Assembly: GCF_022484265.1 (NCBI RefSeq)
Contig: NZ_JAKVLR010000001.1
Location: 620,001 to 684,000, forward strand
DNA length: 64,000 nt
Source: Companilactobacillus sp.
GTDB lineage: Bacteria > Bacillota > Bacilli > Lactobacillales > Lactobacillaceae
Direction: 5' to 3'
Shown here: positions 53,901 to 62,735 of the stretch, piece by piece
How the letters are laid out: every line of letters starts with the position of its first letter
Position numbering within the stretch: the first letter of the stretch is position 1
Notes under the pieces: generated by a model
The model's database searches: none
What the model was told of the DNA's origin: nothing
What the model saw: the letters and a program-made list of their open reading frames with translations, nothing else
Position numbers and translations under genes: made by a program

Positions 53901-55502
53901 CTAATCTTTAATTGCATTACCTGCTGTAGCTTCGATTGGAAGTCCAGCGACATATTTTTCAGTAAATTCTTCGTATCCCTTAACGCCTTCTGGTTCTGGA
54001 CTCAAAGTCATACTTTCCGGACTTGTAAAGACGTTGTGGTCCAAATAGTCATCCAACGTTTGACCATTGTTATCTTTGGCATACATTGCTAAAACTGCCA
54101 TGCCCCAAGGACCACCTTCACCAGCATTACCCATGACTGTGATCGGCAAGTTAAGCGCATTTGCTAAAACTTGTTGAGCCATAACTTGTGTTTTGAACAA
54201 ACCACCTTGAGCAATCATGACATCCGTGTTGATATTTTCTTCATTACTCAAAATATTCATACCAATCTTCAGTGGTGCAAAAGCAGCATATAGTTGAGTC
54301 AAAATGAAGTTTGGGAGGTTAAATTTGCTGTTTGGCGTCCGAACGAATAATGGACGACCTGCTTTGATGTCGGTGATGTTTTCACCAGATTGATAACTGT
54401 AGTTAACTAATCCACCGGCATTAGGATCTGATTTTGTAGCTTCTAGGAACAGAGCTTCATACAATTTGTCCGGAGTTAAGTTAACGCCTAATCTAGCAGC
54501 GAATTCATTGAACAAGCTTGCCCAAGCATTAATGTCAGATGAACAGTTATTAACGTGAACCATCGCAACTGGCGAACCATCTGGCGTCATTACGATATCA
54601 ATATCTTTGTGAACGCTCTTTAGAGGTTTTTCCAAAACTACCATTGAAAAAGCTGATGTTCCGACTGAGATGTTTCCGGTCCGTTTTCTAACACTGTTAG
54701 TTCCGACCATTCCAGTTCCAGCATCGCCTTCAGGAGGTGCCATGATGCTACCGGCTTCAAGATTGCCATTAACATCGAGTAACTTAGCTCCTTCTGCGGT
54801 CAACTTACCGGCAACTACGCCAGCTTTTTCAACCTTAGGCAAAATCGATTTGATATCCCAATCGTATTGTTTAACGTTATCTAGGTTGGCGAACTTATCG
54901 AGCATTTTTTGCGAGTAGTCACCTGTTTGTTGATCGATTGGGAAAGCTCCAGAAGCATCACCGATACCAAGAACTTTTTCTCCAGACAATTTCCAAGTTA
55001 CGTATCCAGCTAAAGTCGTGATAAAGTCGATGTCTTTGACGTGTTCTTCTTTATTCAAGATTGCTTGATAGAGATGAGCCACGCACCAACGTTGCGGAAT
55101 ATTGAAGTTAAATTCCTTCGTCAATTGTTCAGCAGCGTCGGCTGTGATGTTATTGCGCCAAGTTCTAAATGGTACTAATAATTCTGATTTTTTATTAAAT
55201 GCGAGATAACCGTGCATCATGGCACTGATACCGATTGATCCAATATTTTTTAAAGGTTGATGATATTTACTTTGCACTTCAGCAGCCATTTGGGAATAGC
55301 TGGTTTGAATTCCTTGCCAAACCAAATCGATTGGATAAGTCCAAATATCGTTTTCGTATTGGTTTTCCCAAGTGAAACTACCTGAGGCAATAGTATTAAA
55401 ATCTTCAGTTACTAAAACTGACTTGATCCGTGTCGATCCAAGTTCGATTCCGAGTGAAACCTTACCTTGTTCGATTGCTTTAGATATTTCGACTAAATTC
55501 AT
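53901..55502 (-). CDS. araB: L-ribulokinase (FGGY family)
   Basis: 533 residues: phosphate-1 loop SLGIELGSTRIKSVLVTEDF, GISAMMHGYLAFNK, and the FGGY-type APPEGDAGTGMVGTN and MGNAGEGGPWGMAVLAMYAK blocks. It phosphorylates L-ribulose. It differs in detail from enterobacterial AraB but has the usual lactobacillus form. Between the transporter gene and araD in the operon. Confidence 0.93.
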   Translation of the reverse strand: MNLVEISKAIEQGKVSLGIELGSTRIKSVLVTEDFNTIASGSFTWENQYENDIWTYPIDLVWQGIQTSYSQMAAEVQSKYHQPLKNIGSIGISAMMHGYLAFNKKSELLVPFRTWRNNITADAAEQLTKEFNFNIPQRWCVAHLYQAILNKEEHVKDIDFITTLAGYVTWKLSGEKVLGIGDASGAFPIDQQTGDYSQKMLDKFANLDNVKQYDWDIKSILPKVEKAGVVAGKLTAEGAKLLDVNGNLEAGSIMAPPEGDAGTGMVGTNSVRKRTGNISVGTSAFSMVVLEKPLKSVHKDIDIVMTPDGSPVAMVHVNNCSSDINAWASLFNEFAARLGVNLTPDKLYEALFLEATKSDPNAGGLVNYSYQSGENITDIKAGRPLFVRTPNSKFNLPNFILTQLYAAFAPLKIGMNILSNEENINTDVMIAQGGLFKTQVMAQQVLANALNLPITVMGNAGEGGPWGMAVLAMYAKDNNGQTLDDYLDHNVFTSPESMTLSPEPEGVKGYEEFTEKYVAGLPIEATAGNAIKD

Positions 55503-55525
55503 TGAAATCTCTCCATTTCAATTGA

Positions 55526-56944
55526 TTAATTATTTACTGAACTTTCTTCAACTTCTTCAGTTTTTTCAGCGTGGTGATGTTTGATACCTTGTTCTTCGAT
55601 TTCTTCTAGTGTGTGACCTTTTGTTTCAGGGACACGAGTTCTGATGAATAGAACGCCGAGAAGACAAATGATACCGAAGATTGCAAATACGGCTTCTTGT
55701 GACATATTGGCTGTCATGATTGGGAACATCAATCCAACTAAGAACGAACCGATCCAGTTGAATGAAGAAGCGATACCTGAAGCACGTCCACGAATCGCTA
55801 ATGGGAAGATCTCACCAACGATAACCCATGTAAGTGGTGCCCAAGTGAATGAGTAAAATGCGACGTAGATCGATAAGAACACAACGATCATCATTGGATT
55901 CATGTTTGGCATCATCAAGTTAAGAATTGCAGGAAGAATAAATGATAGTCCCATGACTGTTCCACCGAGCGTTAACAAAGTACGGCGATTGAACTTGTCG
56001 GCGATAACTAGGAACAAGAGTGAACCAAGTACTAATAAGATACCTTGAATAATTGGCCATAATAGTGCTGAACTTGCTGCGTTACCTGTAGCTTTTTCAA
56101 CGATCAAAGGAATGTAGTAAAAAATCGCGTTAGCACCTTGGAATTGTTGGAAAGCTGCTACACCAACACCAGCAATAACTAAGTAACGATATTTACCAGT
56201 GAATAATGTACTGATTGAAGTATTCTTGGCTGCTTGATTTTCGTCGGTGGCTGTTTCTTGAATATTTTTCAATTCAGCTTCGACTTGATCAGCTGGTCTG
56301 ATAAATGATAAAACTTGTTTTGCTTCATCAACTTTGTTGCTCTTAACTAAGAATCTTGGAGATTCAGGTAATTTCAAAACACCTAAGAAAAGAATAACTG
56401 CAGGAACAGCTGCTAATCCAAGCATCAATCTCCAAGCAAGTTGTTCAGGTAAACCTTTCAACAAGTAATCAACGATGTATGAAAGCAACATACCTGAAAC
56501 GATCATTGTTTGGTTCAAGCCTGAGAGACGACCTCTCATTTTTGCAGGGGCCATTTCTGACATATAAGCCGGAACTAAGGCTGAAGCTGCACCAACGGCC
56601 AAACCTAAGAACATTCTGACGATGATCAAGTAGTATTGACCATCATGTGGTGAGATTCCTGAAAGAATTGAACCTACCGCAAAAACTAATGATGATATCA
56701 GGATCATCTTCCGACGACCTAACTTATCTGATAAGCTTCCGGCCAATGCTCCACCAAAAATGGCACCGAACATAACAGCTGAAGTTATCCACCCAACGAT
56801 ACCAGCGCTATTTTGAAGGGCCCAATCATGTTGCAAGAATGGTAAAGCCCCCGTCATAACACCGATGTCATAACCAAATAAAATTCCACCAAATGATCCG
56901 AAGAAATAAATAAAACCACTTGGGATTTTCTTTTTCGTATCCAT
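55526..56944 (-). CDS. MFS sugar:proton symporter, arabinose transporter
   Basis: 472 residues, 12 membrane helices, sugar porter family: FGGILFGYDIGVMTGALPFL, SLSDKLGRRKMILISS, PAKMRGRLSGLNQTMIVSGM, LPESPRFLVKS, GANAIFYYIPLI, and RVPETKGHTLEEIE. ATG 56944 lies seven bases behind GAGGAG; longer frames run into the promoter. First gene of the operon, so L-arabinose uptake (AraE/AraT-like) is the expected role. Confidence 0.9.
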   Translation of the reverse strand: MDTKKKIPSGFIYFFGSFGGILFGYDIGVMTGALPFLQHDWALQNSAGIVGWITSAVMFGAIFGGALAGSLSDKLGRRKMILISSLVFAVGSILSGISPHDGQYYLIIVRMFLGLAVGAASALVPAYMSEMAPAKMRGRLSGLNQTMIVSGMLLSYIVDYLLKGLPEQLAWRLMLGLAAVPAVILFLGVLKLPESPRFLVKSNKVDEAKQVLSFIRPADQVEAELKNIQETATDENQAAKNTSISTLFTGKYRYLVIAGVGVAAFQQFQGANAIFYYIPLIVEKATGNAASSALLWPIIQGILLVLGSLLFLVIADKFNRRTLLTLGGTVMGLSFILPAILNLMMPNMNPMMIVVFLSIYVAFYSFTWAPLTWVIVGEIFPLAIRGRASGIASSFNWIGSFLVGLMFPIMTANMSQEAVFAIFGIICLLGVLFIRTRVPETKGHTLEEIEEQGIKHHHAEKTEEVEESSVNN

Positions 56945-56974
56945 CGATTTTCTCCTCAAAAAGCAATTATTATT

Positions 56975-56988
56975 TGAAAGCACTTTCA
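56975..56988. promoter_or_regulatory. cre site of the arabinose operon
   Basis: TGAAAGCACTTTCA matches the catabolite-responsive element pattern and lies 14-27 bases beyond the -10 box, where CcpA blocks early transcription. A weaker cre-like AAAACGTTTTCA lies near 57094. Confidence 0.75.
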
Positions 56989-57001
56989 TAAGCTCAAAAA
57001 C

Positions 57002-57030
57002 ATCATAAGACATTTGTACGTATAAATCAA
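57002..57030 (-). promoter_or_regulatory. Arabinose operon promoter
   Basis: On the minus strand TTGATT (57025-57030), 17-base spacer, TATGAT (57002-57007). AraR box 1 fills the spacer. Confidence 0.8.
57012..57027. promoter_or_regulatory. AraR box 1
   Basis: ATTTGTACGTATAAAT, close to the Bacillus AraR operator ATTTGTACGTACAAAT, between -35 and -10 of the operon promoter. Confidence 0.85.
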
Positions 57031-57054
57031 GATACATTTTTCACTAGTTTAACG

Positions 57055-57070
57055 ATTTGTACGTATCAAT
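57055..57070. promoter_or_regulatory. AraR box 2
   Basis: ATTTGTACGTATCAAT, centred 43 bases from box 1, about four helical turns, which suits cooperative AraR binding. Confidence 0.85.
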
Positions 57071-57106
57071 TGTCTGCCAAACATCTGGTATTAAAACGTT
57101 TTCAAA

Positions 57107-57140
57107 CAAAAAAGCCATCAGAAAAAAATTTCTGATGGCT
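57107..57140. terminator. Terminator hairpin upstream of the arabinose promoter
   Basis: Arms AAAAGCCATCAGA and TCTGATGGCTTT, T-rich at the plus-strand end and preceded by an A-run that makes a minus-strand T-run. It probably ends araR transcription and insulates the operon promoter. Confidence 0.8.
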
Positions 57141-57285
57141 TTATATTTGATTGGTATTTTACTGTTGTTGTGGTGTTGTTGATTTTTTTGCTATTTAAAT
57201 AATGGATAAAAAAGTAAGTTATTAATTGGGGCGGACAAGTTGGTTGTTACTTTGGTTGATCGCGTTCTATCCATATAGCGGAAAC

Positions 57286-57400
57286 GCGCAAAAAGAAAAT
57301 GAGGCAGGACACATAAGCTCGCCAAAGACTGCGGGGCGTGACGCGCCCACTCCGTCTCTGTCGATCTTATGCTCTTGCCTCAAATCTTTTCTTTTTACGC
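57286..57400. other. Structured GC-rich element next to araR
   Basis: Long-range pairing folds the whole stretch: AAAAAGAAAA (57290-57299) with TTTTCTTTTT (57387-57396), GAGGCA (57301-57306) with TGCCTC (57376-57381), CATAAG (57312-57317) with CTTATG (57366-57371), AGAC (57326-57329) with GTCT (57354-57357), and an inner hairpin GGGCG/CGCCC (57334-57348). It lies 11 bases past the araR stop, so it is in the araR 3' region; it may be a repeat element, a long terminator or a small RNA. Confidence 0.6.
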
Positions 57401-57410
57401 TCTGCTCTTT

Positions 57411-58493
57411 TTACGCTCTATTCTTTGTTGATTCTCTAAGTATCATCTCTGGTTCATACATGATGTATTTTTCAATGGTTTTATTTTCCATTTGATCGAA
57501 CATCATCTTGGCGGCGTCTCGGCCCATTTGTTCCTTTGGATGTTCGACTGTGCTTAGTTTTGGCGAGATGTATTTGGATAATTGATAGTTATCAAATGCT
57601 ATTACTGACACGTCTTTAGGCACGTTCAACTTCAATGAACGGATCAAATTTATTACTTGAATCGCCAATTGGTCGTTGTAACAAACAATTGCTGTTGGTC
57701 GGTCTTCTCTTCTCAAGATAGCTTCAATTCGACTGAAAACTGAGTGCATATTGTCCGATGATTGATACATCACAATTTCACTCAAATAAGAAAATTGATT
57801 ATGTCCTTGATAAGACTTAATGTAGCCATTCATCCGATGAACACCCTGACCATCATCAATTTTGAAAATACCCAAAATCCGTTCATGTCCCATGTTAAAT
57901 AATGCATCTGTCACTTGTTTGCCGGCAGCAATATCATTCATTTCAACATATGGAAAATCAAGGTCTTGGTAATGCGAGTTGATAAAAACCGTTGGTAATC
58001 CTGACTCTTTAATCTTCTGATACAAGTCTTTATTAGGATCGCCCAATGCACTCTGCGTTGGTTCAATGATCAAACCAGATAAATTACTGTCGATCATTTT
58101 TTTCAAACTTGTACGTTCTTTTTGCGGATCATTTTGCGTGTTGCTGATCAAGACTGAATAGCCTTTGCTTGAAACATATCGGTCGATCCCGGTAATGATG
58201 TTGGGAAAAATATAGTCGGCAATATGAGTAGTAATCACGCCAATTTGCTTACTCTCAAGCGGAGTTTGTTCAACTTGCTTTTGCCAGTCGTCAACGAACA
58301 TCCCCCCACCTTGAATGGTATACAAGTAATGTTCAGATTCCAGATCACTGATGGCTCGGCGAATGGTATAGCGACTAACCTGATAAGTTTTCATCATTTC
58401 AGATTCTGTCGGCAATTTGTCATTGATTGCAAAAGAACCTGAAAGAATCTTTTCTTTAAGGTCGTTTTCGACCATTTCGTATTTAGTTTCCAC
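57411..58493 (-). CDS. araR: AraR, arabinose repressor (GntR-LacI chimera)
   Basis: 360 residues: GntR winged helix at 1-70 (INDKLPTESEMMKTYQVSRY; TIRRAISDLESEHYLY) joined to a LacI/GalR-type sugar-binding domain (IGVITTHIADYIFPNIITGI; LPTVFINSHYQDLDFPYVEM; VSVIAFDNYQLSKYISP). This two-part layout is diagnostic for AraR, which releases DNA when L-arabinose binds. The start is GTG with GGAAG seven bases upstream. Divergence from the operon and four boxes of matching sequence support the call. Confidence 0.95.
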   Translation of the reverse strand: METKYEMVENDLKEKILSGSFAINDKLPTESEMMKTYQVSRYTIRRAISDLESEHYLYTIQGGGMFVDDWQKQVEQTPLESKQIGVITTHIADYIFPNIITGIDRYVSSKGYSVLISNTQNDPQKERTSLKKMIDSNLSGLIIEPTQSALGDPNKDLYQKIKESGLPTVFINSHYQDLDFPYVEMNDIAAGKQVTDALFNMGHERILGIFKIDDGQGVHRMNGYIKSYQGHNQFSYLSEIVMYQSSDNMHSVFSRIEAILRREDRPTAIVCYNDQLAIQVINLIRSLKLNVPKDVSVIAFDNYQLSKYISPKLSTVEHPKEQMGRDAAKMMFDQMENKTIEKYIMYEPEMILRESTKNRA

Positions 58494-58568
58494 CAGATCA
58501 CTTCCTAACTAATTCATTTCAAAATTTATTCTAGCATGAATTATCGGGAAATTGGGCTATTTCGGAAA

Positions 58569-58584
58569 ATTTGTACGGATAAAT
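58569..58584. promoter_or_regulatory. AraR box at the araR promoter, copy 1
   Basis: ATTTGTACGGATAAAT, one change from box 1; about 75 bases upstream of the araR start, indicating autoregulation. Confidence 0.78.
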
Positions 58585-58617
58585 TTTAGAAAAAGACAAA
58601 TTTTGTCTTTATAAACA

Positions 58618-58633
58618 ATTTGTCCGCATCAAA
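58618..58633. promoter_or_regulatory. AraR box at the araR promoter, copy 2 (weaker)
   Basis: ATTTGTCCGCATCAAA, centred 49 bases from copy 1, with more departures from the consensus. Confidence 0.6.
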
Positions 58634-58666
58634 AAAGCCGAATCGCAAAATGATTCGACTTAACTA
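58634..58666 (-). terminator. Terminator after the LacI-type regulator gene
   Basis: On the minus strand AAGTCGAATC pairs with GATTCGGCTT, followed by six Ts. Confidence 0.85.
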
Positions 58667-58673
58667 TAAATAC

Positions 58674-59618
58674 TTATTTACAGCGATTGATGAAGATCGA
58701 TGGTATTCTAATGGTTTGCTGTTCGTCACTAGATGCCACCTTGAATGCTGCTGCTCCAACCTTGGTCAGTTGATGATCAATCGTCGAAAAGCCCAAGATT
58801 TGACTCGGCAACTGCCCTTCTTGTCCCATAAAAGCAGGAATTTCCAATTGGTTGTCGATATAGAACTGTCTAAATCCAGTCGCAATGTCATCACTGTTAG
58901 CAAAGACAAAATCTGGGTTCAATCCACTATCGTGATAATACTTGCCGGCTTCATAACCGTTGTCATAGGTCGTGATATTATTGACAATCAATTTAGGATC
59001 CGGCATTACTCCAAAGACGTTCTGAAATGCCGCAATCGTTTTTTCGCTGGTGGCGCTTTTGCGATAATCGCGGTTTTGCATGATAGCAATTTTGGAATAT
59101 CCGTGCTCTTTGACCCAGGTGAAAGCTTCAACATAAGTATGATAACGTTCAGTGTATGCTGCTGGCATCTTGACGTCTCCAGGATTTTGGCAACAAACTA
59201 TCTGGCCGTACTTTAAATACTTGGCAATCTCTTCTAAAGGTAGTCCATGAGATGTAAAAATCAACGCATCAAAAGCTTTGCGTCGCAGTTGTTCCAAAAA
59301 CTCGCGTTCCTTTTTTTGATCATAATTGGATAACAAGACCAAAACTCGATAGCCTAATTTGTATGCTTCTGACATGATTCCATCGAGGATCTGTCCAAAA
59401 TATGCGTGTTTAGTATATGGCAACACGACACCAATGTTATAAGTTTTTCCACGGCTGAGGTCTCGAGCTACATCGTTTGGGACATAATCCATTTGATCAA
59501 TGACTTGTTGGATCTTTACTCGAGCATCGTCCGAGACATAATTTTTTTGATTCAGAACTCTGGAAACTGTTGAGACTGAATAACCTGATAATTTGGCAAT
59601 ATCATGAATATTTGTCAT
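58674..59618 (-). CDS. LacI-family transcriptional regulator
   Basis: 314 residues: helix-turn-helix MTNIHDIAKLSGYSVSTVSR with the hinge helix (PNDVARDLSRGKTYNIG), then a periplasmic-binding-type effector domain (VLPYTKHAYFGQILDGIMSE; PDFVFANSDDIATGFRQF). It probably controls sugar genes not in this window; the orphan PTS IIA gene next door is a candidate. AGGAG precedes the ATG. Confidence 0.92.
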   Translation of the reverse strand: MTNIHDIAKLSGYSVSTVSRVLNQKNYVSDDARVKIQQVIDQMDYVPNDVARDLSRGKTYNIGVVLPYTKHAYFGQILDGIMSEAYKLGYRVLVLLSNYDQKKEREFLEQLRRKAFDALIFTSHGLPLEEIAKYLKYGQIVCCQNPGDVKMPAAYTERYHTYVEAFTWVKEHGYSKIAIMQNRDYRKSATSEKTIAAFQNVFGVMPDPKLIVNNITTYDNGYEAGKYYHDSGLNPDFVFANSDDIATGFRQFYIDNQLEIPAFMGQEGQLPSQILGFSTIDHQLTKVGAAAFKVASSDEQQTIRIPSIFINRCK

Positions 59619-59652
59619 ATACTACACTCCTGTCGCTTCTTACTACAATGTA

Positions 59653-60123
59653 TCACGCCAGAGCCGGGTGTAGCAAAAACGTGTTCAGATTGTCATCCAA
59701 TTCAGCATTAGTAGTTGAATCGATCCGTACGTCAGTGAAGGTTTCACCCGTTTCAATTTTTAACCGGACGTTGTCGCGAACTGATTGCACAAAGTTATGG
59801 TCTTGAAAAGAAACTGGCAAAACAATCGCGATGATGGTGTCGACCTGGGTAACATCTGGATAATTCCAACCAATTTCATGGTCAAAGCTGACAACAAATA
59901 AAACTGGTTCCTTCACGTCACTAGAATAGGCATGATTGATAACTACGCCCTCGCCAACATCCGTATCGCTAACTGCCTCTCTGGCAAAAAGTCCACTGAC
60001 TATTTCTTGATAAGATGCACCTAAATCAATCGCTAGTAACTCGGCAGTTTTTTTAACGGCCTCAATTTGGTTATTATTAGTTAATTCAACATTTTCAAAA
60101 TTATTTCTCAATGATATTTTCAT
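59653..60123 (-). CDS. Stand-alone PTS EIIA domain (fructose/mannitol type)
   Basis: 156 residues with the EIIA-2 fold; the phosphorylatable His is His64 in GEGVVINHAYSSDV, preceded by GLFAREAVSDTDVGEG, which parallels the RE-x-G-x-G-x-AIPHA pattern. No EIIB or EIIC gene lies nearby, so it may serve a distant transporter or a regulatory role. It lies 34 bases upstream of the LacI-type gene in the same direction. Confidence 0.78.
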   Translation of the reverse strand: MKISLRNNFENVELTNNNQIEAVKKTAELLAIDLGASYQEIVSGLFAREAVSDTDVGEGVVINHAYSSDVKEPVLFVVSFDHEIGWNYPDVTQVDTIIAIVLPVSFQDHNFVQSVRDNVRLKIETGETFTDVRIDSTTNAELDDNLNTFLLHPALA

Positions 60124-60256
60124 GATCTATCACCTTTCAGTCGTTATATTTCCTGCTACAACTGAACCATATCGTCTGAAACGGGTTTTAGGTCAAGTGA
60201 TTTGTTAATAATTTTGAACATGATATTATTAAGAGAAAATAAATGAGGACAGATTC

Positions 60257-60628
60257 ATGACAATTAAAAAATTTGAATTAATGCTCTACGTCAAAAATGT
60301 CGAAACAATTGCCGACTTTCTGGAAAACGCATTGGGTGCTAAACGTTTGGATAAGACTGATTTACCAGACAATAGCTCAACTATCAAACTTGCGATACTT
60401 GACCAAGTCAATGTTAACTTGTTCAACATCGACTTCATCACCAAATATTCGCCATCAGTTTCGATCGAATTTCCATCGATCATGTTGATGACGGATGACA
60501 TTGAAGCTTTATATCAACAAGTTCAAAAGTACACTGACAAGATCAGTCCAATCACTTCTCGTGGCGAAGAAAAAACCTTTAACTTTGCTGACCCTGAAGA
60601 CAATTACTATGCAATTGGGAATATGTAA
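60257..60628 (+). CDS. VOC/glyoxalase-superfamily protein
   Basis: 123 residues with paired beta-alpha-beta-beta-beta modules: KKFELMLYVKNVETIADFLE, and the second module IMLMTDDIEALYQQVQKY, ending NFADPEDNYYAIGNM with the usual metal-site Glu/Asp region near FADPEDN. PhnB/YyaH-like members have varied or unknown activity. Single gene. Confidence 0.85.
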   Translation: MTIKKFELMLYVKNVETIADFLENALGAKRLDKTDLPDNSSTIKLAILDQVNVNLFNIDFITKYSPSVSIEFPSIMLMTDDIEALYQQVQKYTDKISPITSRGEEKTFNFADPEDNYYAIGNM

Positions 60629-60655
60629 AAAGCAGCCGGATGGCTGCTTTTTTAG
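60626..60655. terminator. Bidirectional terminator
   Basis: Arms AAAAGCAGCC and GGCTGCTTTT, shared with the convergent TetR gene. Confidence 0.85.
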
Positions 60656-61209
60656 TATTTAAGCCAAATATTATATTCCTGTTGCAACGATTCATTCATA
60701 AACGAATTGATACTTTGGTCAACGCCATTCTTAAGTGACCACTTCAAGAACGACATCACATTGGCTGAATATAGTTTTTGGATAAATTCAATTGGCAAAT
60801 TACTCATTGGATTTGCGTTCACCAATTGAGCAATCGATTCGCTGATAATTTTTTCAAAACGGTCTTCTAGATCTGACCCATTTGTATGAACCTCTAATAA
60901 CAACAAGATCTCCGTGGCATCCGGCTCCAAATAGTCGATCAAATTCTGCAGTGAATTATCATCTTGAAACGTGTCGACACGATCAGCCATTCCATCCGCA
61001 AACTTTTGAGCGTATAGCTCGGTCTCTTTGTCCAATAAGTCATATTTATCAACATAATGCTGGTAAAAAGTCGACCGACCAATCAAACTTTTTTGGCAAA
61101 TTTGTTTAACATTTATCTTGTCAAAATCCTCTTCAGATAGCAGATCGTAAAATGAGTTTTTGATTAAATTTGTCGTTTTAACTACACGCAGATCCTTTGG
61201 ATTAGCCAT
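60652..61209 (-). CDS. TetR-family regulator (DhaS-like)
   Basis: 185 residues: TNLIKNSFYDLLSEEDFDKI, then NVKQICQKSLIGRSTFYQHY and VDKYDLLDKETELYAQKF make the DNA-binding domain. The C-terminal helical domain resembles TetR_C_8/DhaS-type regulators. Target unknown; the divergent VIT1 gene 170 bases away is a candidate but no operator is evident. Confidence 0.88.
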   Translation of the reverse strand: MANPKDLRVVKTTNLIKNSFYDLLSEEDFDKINVKQICQKSLIGRSTFYQHYVDKYDLLDKETELYAQKFADGMADRVDTFQDDNSLQNLIDYLEPDATEILLLLEVHTNGSDLEDRFEKIISESIAQLVNANPMSNLPIEFIQKLYSANVMSFLKWSLKNGVDQSINSFMNESLQQEYNIWLKY

Positions 61210-61321
61210 AATGTATCCCCGTTTTCTAATAATTTATTTAATAATTCAATGAAATGGATAGATAACCTCTATGGATTATCAAAAATAATTGCGAAATCGT
61301 TTGTTTTTTCACAACTACGTC

Positions 61322-61349
61322 TTGTAAACATTATAGCCAAAGTTATACT
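61322..61349 (+). promoter_or_regulatory. Promoter of the VIT1-family gene
   Basis: TTGTAA (61322-61327), 16-base spacer, TATACT (61344-61349), followed by a GGGGGG ribosome site before ATG 61382. Confidence 0.65.
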
Positions 61350-61381
61350 TTCAGTAAAACTTACTTACGGGGGGTTAGATC

Positions 61382-62104
61382 ATGAAGTCAATTTCTTCAT
61401 CTAGTGACGAATCATTTTCACAGAGACTGATTCAAAAATTTCATCTTTCAGAACAATTAAATATCATTCGTGCTGGCGTGTTGGGCGCTAACGATGGTAT
61501 TGTTTCTGTTGCTGGTATCGTCATCGGGGTAGCCGGTGCCCAACAGAGCCAAGCAGCTTTATTCATTGCTGGAATTTCAGGAATGTTTGCCGGCGCCTTG
61601 TCCATGGGGGGTGGAGAATACATCTCTGTAAGTACGCAACGCGATACGCAAAAAACAATGACTCACATCCAAAATAAAAATATTCAAGCTAACTATGATG
61701 GCGAACTTGCTGACTTGACTCAACATTATGAAGATGAAGGATTAACGCCTGATCTTGCTGAAAAAGTAGCAACGCAATTAATGGAAAATGATGCCTTAAA
61801 CGTGACTTTGAAGTCAAAATGCAACATTGAATTACAGCATTACTTCAATCCTTGGCACGCAGCCATTTCATCATTTTTCTCATTCATCTTAGGCTCGCTT
61901 TTACCGCTACTTTCTATCACATTTATTCCTAACCCTTATAAGGTTGTCGGAACAATCGCAGCCGTGATCCTGGCAATGAGCTTTACTGGATATGCCAGTG
62001 CATCGCTAGGAAATTCCGACCGAATACGTGGCGTTCTTAGAAACGTTTTAGTCGGTTTAGGAACCATGACTATCACCTACTTGATTGGTGGTTCATTAGG
62101 ATAA
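61382..62104 (+). CDS. VIT1/CCC1-family metal transporter
   Basis: 240 residues, five membrane helices: IRAGVLGANDGIVSVAGIVI, MFAGALSMGGGEYISVSTQR with metal-binding Glu, a cytoplasmic Glu/Asp-rich loop (LADLTQHYEDEGLTPDLAEK), and two C-terminal helix pairs. Members move iron or manganese out of the cytoplasm. GGGGGG lies just upstream of the start. Confidence 0.92.
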   Translation: MKSISSSSDESFSQRLIQKFHLSEQLNIIRAGVLGANDGIVSVAGIVIGVAGAQQSQAALFIAGISGMFAGALSMGGGEYISVSTQRDTQKTMTHIQNKNIQANYDGELADLTQHYEDEGLTPDLAEKVATQLMENDALNVTLKSKCNIELQHYFNPWHAAISSFFSFILGSLLPLLSITFIPNPYKVVGTIAAVILAMSFTGYASASLGNSDRIRGVLRNVLVGLGTMTITYLIGGSLG

Positions 62105-62105
62105 A

Positions 62106-62144
62106 CAAATACCGTACAGAAAATTCTGTACGGTATTTTTGTGC
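62106..62144. terminator. Terminator after the VIT1 gene
   Basis: Arms AATACCGTACAGAA and TTCTGTACGGTATT, then T-run. Confidence 0.88.
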
Positions 62145-62153
62145 CGATTTAAA

Positions 62154-62555
62154 TTACATCAGATCATGTCTGTGACGAGATATGTACAAGCTATTATTGA
62201 TGATCAAGAACAGCAATACGATCATGTTTATCGCCGTGAACACCAGCATCACTATTTTTGAATAATTCATTGCTCCTGCAGCAAAAATGCTATTCAGCAA
62301 CAATGGCAACATAACCGCAATTTCCATGAATGCACTGAACGCCAACACTGCGATACTAGTCCTACGTCCCACAAAAATCGATGAGATCACAAATGGCAAG
62401 TAGAGCATCATCAATACAAATGTAAAAATGATCAGCAAGACTAGACTTCCTGTCACCTGCAAACCACCTTTTGCCTGATCGATACTGGAGATGAACATCC
62501 CCACGATCAATAACAAATACGAGATACATAAACTAAGAATATTTTTTAAGCGCAT
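62154..62555 (-). CDS. Four-helix membrane protein of unknown function
   Basis: 133 residues, four hydrophobic segments (about 8-24, 32-58, 68-90, 102-122), short loops and a basic C-terminus (SRHRHDLM). No motif recognised. Single gene between two terminators. Confidence 0.68.
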   Translation of the reverse strand: MRLKNILSLCISYLLLIVGMFISSIDQAKGGLQVTGSLVLLIIFTFVLMMLYLPFVISSIFVGRRTSIAVLAFSAFMEIAVMLPLLLNSIFAAGAMNYSKIVMLVFTAINMIVLLFLIINNSLYISRHRHDLM

Positions 62556-62598
62556 ATTAATTCTCCTTACTTGTATTATACCTGTTATTGTGTGGACA

Positions 62599-62634
62599 AA
62601 AAAAGACTAATTTCGATTAGGAAATCAGTCTTAA
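62599..62634 (-). terminator. Terminator after the CAP/SLAP gene
   Basis: On the minus strand AAGACTGATTTC pairs with GAAATTAGTCTT, followed by seven Ts. It begins at the TAA that ends the interrupted tail at 62631, not at the earlier TAG. Confidence 0.8.
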
Positions 62635-62735
62635 TTTACATTACGAATTTTTGCATTGTTGATCATAGCCCACTCAGATGTTGATACGCGATACCAATGA
62701 TTGCCAGATTGATCCACGTACACTTGGTCGGTATA
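62631..62735 (-). pseudogene. Separated C-terminal SLAP-like tail of the CAP protein
   Basis: Directly after TAG (62736-62738) the same frame goes on for 34 codons, YTDQVYVDQSGNHWYRVSTS then EWAMINNAKIRNVN, and ends at TAA beside the terminator. The pattern (YVDQ...WYRVS...EWAMI) is a SLAP/SH3-like wall-binding motif, so the tail belongs to the CAP protein and was cut off by one nonsense change. Confidence 0.75.
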
